Shown here in pieces: positions 58,021 to 61,074 of a DNA stretch of 61,074 nucleotides. The stretch covers positions 1-61,074 of the forward strand of contig NW_022204747.1 of assembly GCF_008831285.2 (NCBI RefSeq). The letters run 5' to 3'. The notes beneath the pieces were generated by a model. It searched no databases and had not been told where the DNA came from. It saw only the letters and a program-made list of their open reading frames with translations. The position numbers and the translations under genes are program-made. This stretch comes from Nymphaea colorata (Eukaryota; Streptophyta; Magnoliopsida; Nymphaeales; Nymphaeaceae). The stretch's first letter is position 1, and each line of letters begins with the position of its first letter.

Positions 58021-58749
58021 TCATCCCTCAATTTATTGCAGGATAAAAGTTCTCCTCTTCAGATGGATCTTTTTGGCGAGGGCCTCGATTCGCTTAGAGG
58101 TGAGGATGGCCACCTGGCTTTGATTTCTGATATAATAAAAAATGCACACGCGATATAAGTAGCATAATTCTGATAAGGCTATCGCGTTAACTTACTCGAG
58201 CCTTTTCTCGATGAATGGCAACTCTCCCACCAAGGTCTCAGGCCTGAAGAAACAAAGGATGGTTTTTCTGTTGATGTACTTTCTTTCGCGTTTCAGGTTG
58301 ATCAATTTTAGAATGTCAAAAAATAACTGTTTAATGCTTTCGGTTGGGTTGTTAGGTTTCGCCAATTTTCGGATGGCTTTTTAGAGTATGCGTTATGACT
58401 CTTTGTTCTTCGTTAAAAAGGCCAATATATGATTTATGATATTCGATTAACAATTTTTTTTCGCGCTCTACATCAACTTCGATTTATTTCTGTAGTTACG
58501 GCGTTTATTGTTTCTTACTCCACCATCCGCTCGCTTTTTTATTGGCGTTTTCGGGTACTGTTTGAGCTGCTTTCCATGGTGTTATTGGTTATAATTTGGG
58601 AATTTTCTCTGTGGTTCCAAAATTCTAATTCAAACCATTTTCGGGAATATTTTATGTATAAATGTAGGGAGTGGGACATGTGTAGATTGGGCAGTAGGTG
58701 TAGACAAGGTAAGGATTTTGGATTTGGCTAAGAGAATCGAGTTATACAT
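58021..58749 (-). CDS. hypothetical helical protein, about 230 aa
   Basis: The coding-like frame carries a helical Glu/Lys segment (RKRQEKSERMVEEETINAV, EVDVEREKKLLIEYHKSYIG), then AIRKLAKPNNPTESIKQLFF, FFRPETLVGELPFIEKRL and an Arg/Lys end (RIEALAKKIHLKRRTFIL). The start is uncertain (ATG 58749 or 58581). A GT-AG interval near 58140-58195 may be an intron. Three single-base breaks. Family unknown. Confidence 0.45.
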
Positions 58750-59473
58750 GTTTTTTCCTCAGAGTATTTATTAATTATATTTAATTGAAAAACGAACCCC
58801 CAATTTCTACATCAGTTCAGAAACTCTCCTTTTTTGTTTTCTTTGGGGTTTTTAGCATGCCTGTCATAATAAAATCGATGAAACTTTGCATTTTGGCATA
58901 AGCGAGGCAGGACTCAGCTGGCCTAAAAGCATAAAAAGTTTTATTTGGCAAAATCGCTAAAAATCGATCCTGATGTTGAGACAAGTCATCAAAAAATATA
59001 CTAATGGCGGCCCAATCTTATCTTTTACCATTTTACGATGGCCTGCGAAGCTTTCCAGAAACCTGGTGTCAGGTATAGTTTAGAAGATGGCAGAAATATG
59101 GCTTTAAAATGGTCGAAAACATCGTATAAAACCTTTGGATGAGCGTTCAGATCCATTCTCTCAACGAATATGACTGAGTTTAGCCATTTTGGCATTTCTT
59201 GCATCTTAGAGGGGAAATGGCTGAGGTTTCAATTTCATCAAAAAAATATTAGCAAATTATTTTAGCAAAAAGTCAAACCTCCTTGTGAGTTATGCCATCC
59301 TTTCCCAAAAATCAATGTTTTAGTCCCCATTATTCCACCAAATACATAATTTTCCTTAGTTTTCCAATTTATTGATATAACTCCCTAACTATTAATGAAC
59401 CCATCTAAAAATAAGTTAGAAATTATCAAGATAGTATGAATGCCGTTAGCAGCTGGCTTTATGGCTTGGATGA
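58750..59473. other. non-coding region, unexplained
   Basis: About 720 bp with no frame longer than ~40 codons that looks coding on either strand, yet it is less AT-rich than the other spacers here. It has short recurring words (GGCATAAGCGAGGC, CCATTTTGGCATTTC). It could hold a non-coding RNA or a decayed gene. Confidence 0.4.
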
Positions 59474-59728
59474 TCACGACAAAATCAGCATTTATTAGCC
59501 TTGTTGCGTTCCTTTTTCCCTAGTGGATTGCATTCGTAGCTTTTGATAATATTTGCGAAGCACATGTCCTAACCTTCTTCTTTTATCGCAAATGTTCTTG
59601 CGTATGATGATGCCAATGAATGGGTCGTGAATCATCATCTTTGTTATTAGGCATGACGATCTGACTTGATTTTCTTGTAAGTAAGCCTGAACCATATTAG
59701 TCGAAGTTCCATAGCTAAATAAAATCAA
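59474..59728 (-). CDS. possible small protein, about 80 aa
   Basis: A frame ending TAA TAA ATG...TGA (Glu-Glu-Met-Leu-Ile-Leu-Ser) gives about 80 residues with a basic, helical C-terminal half (ICDKRRRLGHVLRKYYQKLR). The start is uncertain (ATG near 59701). No family recognised. Confidence 0.35.
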
Positions 59729-60234
59729 ATTGGCTATAAGATTAGTTTCCTCGTGCTCACTACGGTCTAACCATGAAGTCGTGCACCATTTCCAATAATT
59801 ATTACATTATTCCCTTTCTTTTTGGATTCTCATGAAGAGCAACATAAAGTTGAGCTTTTATTATCAAAAATGAGCAAAAACATGATCAAAGCTCACTTAA
59901 ACAATTTATATGTTTGTTTAATTTCGTTCTTCGTTGGATAAGTTTTTCCCGATCATCAACATTCAAGGAAAAATCATATCAGCACCTATCTTGCTGAGGG
60001 TATGGCGAATAACAAAGCTACCCTTCGAAAATCTGCTTTTGGTACATTCTAACAGAAAAAATAGAACTTTTCTCAACGTCAATCCAATTTCAAAAGTCAT
60101 TGTGATTATAAATTCGGTTCATAATTAATCTTTACATATGAAAATTAATAAAGGCACTTCTAAAAGCATATTTTATAATTAGAACGGCAGCCAAATACCA
60201 ATATTCTCTTATTTGCATGAATATCATGAATTAA
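59729..60234. other. AT-rich spacer
   Basis: About 500 bp of AT-rich sequence downstream of the kinase stop. Short frames are present but none is convincing. Confidence 0.45.
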
Positions 60235-61043
60235 TCATTTTTTTTTACCAGCCGGAAAATGTTACTTTCGTACACTATCGAAGAAAGAGTGCCCTAGGGC
60301 TTCATCTACATTGATTCTTTTCTCGAATCAAGTTCCAGCAGCTTAAAAAGCAAATCCTCGAGCTCTTCATTGTATCCCTACCTAAATAAGACGGTAATTA
60401 CAGTTGAATTTTCTGTTTCAGGTCCATCTTTTTTATATCGACCGGCAGTTGCAAGTTATATCCGAGCTTCTATGCCTGCTTTACCACTTATTACTTTCCG
60501 AATATGGTTGCTATCTCGAGAAAATAGTAAATGAAGTATGGATTTTTGAGATCTCCTATCTTTTTGGTGCATTTCAGATGATTGAAAATATTGTACTTTC
60601 TGAGCACAAACTGAAGGAGGATGATGCCTACCGGCCATATATCCGACTCGTAGGTTTGGTTACTGTGATGTAAGATAGACTCCATGGGCATGTATGACTC
60701 AGTACCTATCTTATTGCTGCCGATGATCTTGAGGCACTCCCTCAACTTCTCATAGATTACGATCTTATCTTCTAATGCCCTCACGTTCACTCCTTGACTG
60801 ACCAAGTTTTATCTTTGGCTTCTCAGGATTCCCTCATAGGTGGGGTCGATTTCAGCCAAACCGAAATCAATGATAATTCCGCATTTCCTCTATCGATTAT
60901 ATAGAAAATTGCCAGGCTTGATGTCTCGATGGAATATCCCAACCTCCTTGAGACTTTTCAGACCGATCAGAGCTCAATTAGATAATGCTTGATATCCTCC
61001 AGCTTTAGGGTGTTAAACATTTCCTATTTTAAAATAAAATTAC
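60235..61043 (-). CDS. CDC7-like protein kinase, 5' end removed by the telomere
   Basis: CDC7 kinases trigger replication origin firing. The coding frame runs directly out of the telomere repeats: NFILKEEMFNTLKLEDIKHY, then GIFHRDIKPGNFLYNR (catalytic loop plus the CDC7 hallmark NFLYNR), IIIDFGLAE (DFG), a short kinase insert, SYMPMESIL in place of APE, SDIWPVGIILLQFVL, LEIATIFGKEEVVKQAEKLG and finally RINVDEALGHSFFDS. The glycine loop and ATP lysine are missing because the gene meets the GGGGTT array at 61044. Two single-base breaks (near 60325 and 61000). The gene cannot encode a full kinase from this molecule. Confidence 0.85.
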
Positions 61044-61074
61044 GGGGTTGGGTTGGGGTTGGGGTTGGGGTTGG
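61044..61074. repeat. right telomere, GGGGTT repeats
   Basis: Five G-rich repeat units in right-end orientation, one of them a GGGTT variant. The array starts directly after kinase coding sequence with no spacer. It is much shorter than the left and internal arrays, probably because the assembly stops inside it. Confidence 0.95.

Noticed and set aside
1-61074. Tetrahymena/Paramecium-type code (UAR = Gln)
   Set aside because: UAG and UAA fall on invariant Glu positions in GET3, PP2C, kinesin and Myb. Gln would break these motifs.
1-61074. Split code with UAA = Lys and UAG = Glu
   Set aside because: UAA fits Lys in several ambiguous sites, but the kinesin EG motif and heptads such as VEKLEQEKKALE favour Glu. 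I could not exclude it at every site.
1-61074. tRNA, rRNA, CRISPR arrays or transposase genes
   Set aside because: I saw no convincing cloverleaf, rRNA block, regularly spaced repeats or transposase motif by eye. A tRNA scan would be needed to be sure.

Overview
The window looks like a macronuclear chromosome (or two joined pieces) of a ciliate. It starts with about 14 CCCCAA repeats (1-87) and ends with GGGGTT repeats (61044-61074). UGA is the only usable stop. UAA and UAG occur in frame throughout conserved genes at positions where the families carry glutamate: GET3 'GID-E-AMS' and '-E-EVRG', the PP2C Glu before Arg-Ile, the kinesin Glu-Gly before 'NINKSL', and the Myb 'WTxD-E'. This matches the peritrich nuclear code (UAR = Glu) rather than the more common ciliate UAR = Gln. 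All 22 introns I could place are GT...AG and exactly 20 nt long. All coordinates below assume UAR = Glu and UGA = stop.

Left block, 1-15166. A ubiquilin (-) lies next to the telomere, followed by three uncharacterised genes, a coiled-coil protein and an N-terminal-motor kinesin (all +). Then come a degenerate kinase-like gene, an intact GET3/ArsA tail-anchor ATPase and a small basic protein (+), a CTD-type phosphatase and a PP2C phosphatase (-), a ubiquitin-conjugating enzyme (+), and a B-box zinc-finger protein (-). At 15082-15166 sits an 85-nt interstitial GGGGTT array in the orientation of a chromosome's right end. The first 15.17 kb alone would therefore make a complete two-telomere chromosome.

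Right block, 15167-61074. It opens inside a gene whose 5' part is missing. Next come a divergent centrin, a coiled-coil gene pair around a 358-bp tandem duplication, a mitochondrial carrier, an RGG-type protein, two tandem secreted paralogues, and a type II membrane protein. These are followed by a SHIPPO/PG-rich ciliary protein, a RanBP2-type zinc finger protein, an oligoribonuclease-like protein lacking most catalytic acids, a HAD-family protein, a large TPR protein, a multi-pass membrane protein, and an SLC35F6-like transporter. Then come SPAG17/PF6, an ITFG1-like FG-GAP membrane protein, an ankyrin-DHHC palmitoyltransferase, an Mpv17-family protein, a TALE homeodomain protein, a Reb1/TTF-1-like Myb protein, a RING-less TRIM-like protein and a mitochondrial GrpE. 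The block ends inside a CDC7-like kinase gene that the right telomere cuts off.

Functionally the gene set mixes cilium/axoneme components (kinesin, SPAG17, SHIPPO protein, centrin), protein quality control (ubiquilin, E2, GET3, GrpE), signalling phosphatases and membrane proteins. I see no operon-like organisation. Intergenic spacers are short and AT-rich.

Data caution: many genes are intact, including GET3, both left-block phosphatases bar one base, the B-box gene, carrier, HAD, DHHC and Mpv17. Others (ubiquilin, kinesin, TPR, SPAG17, ITFG1, SLC35F6, TRIM-like) contain repeated single-base frame breaks. Almost all of them would be repaired by adding one base to a short homopolymer, so they are more likely assembly or sequencing undercalls than biology.
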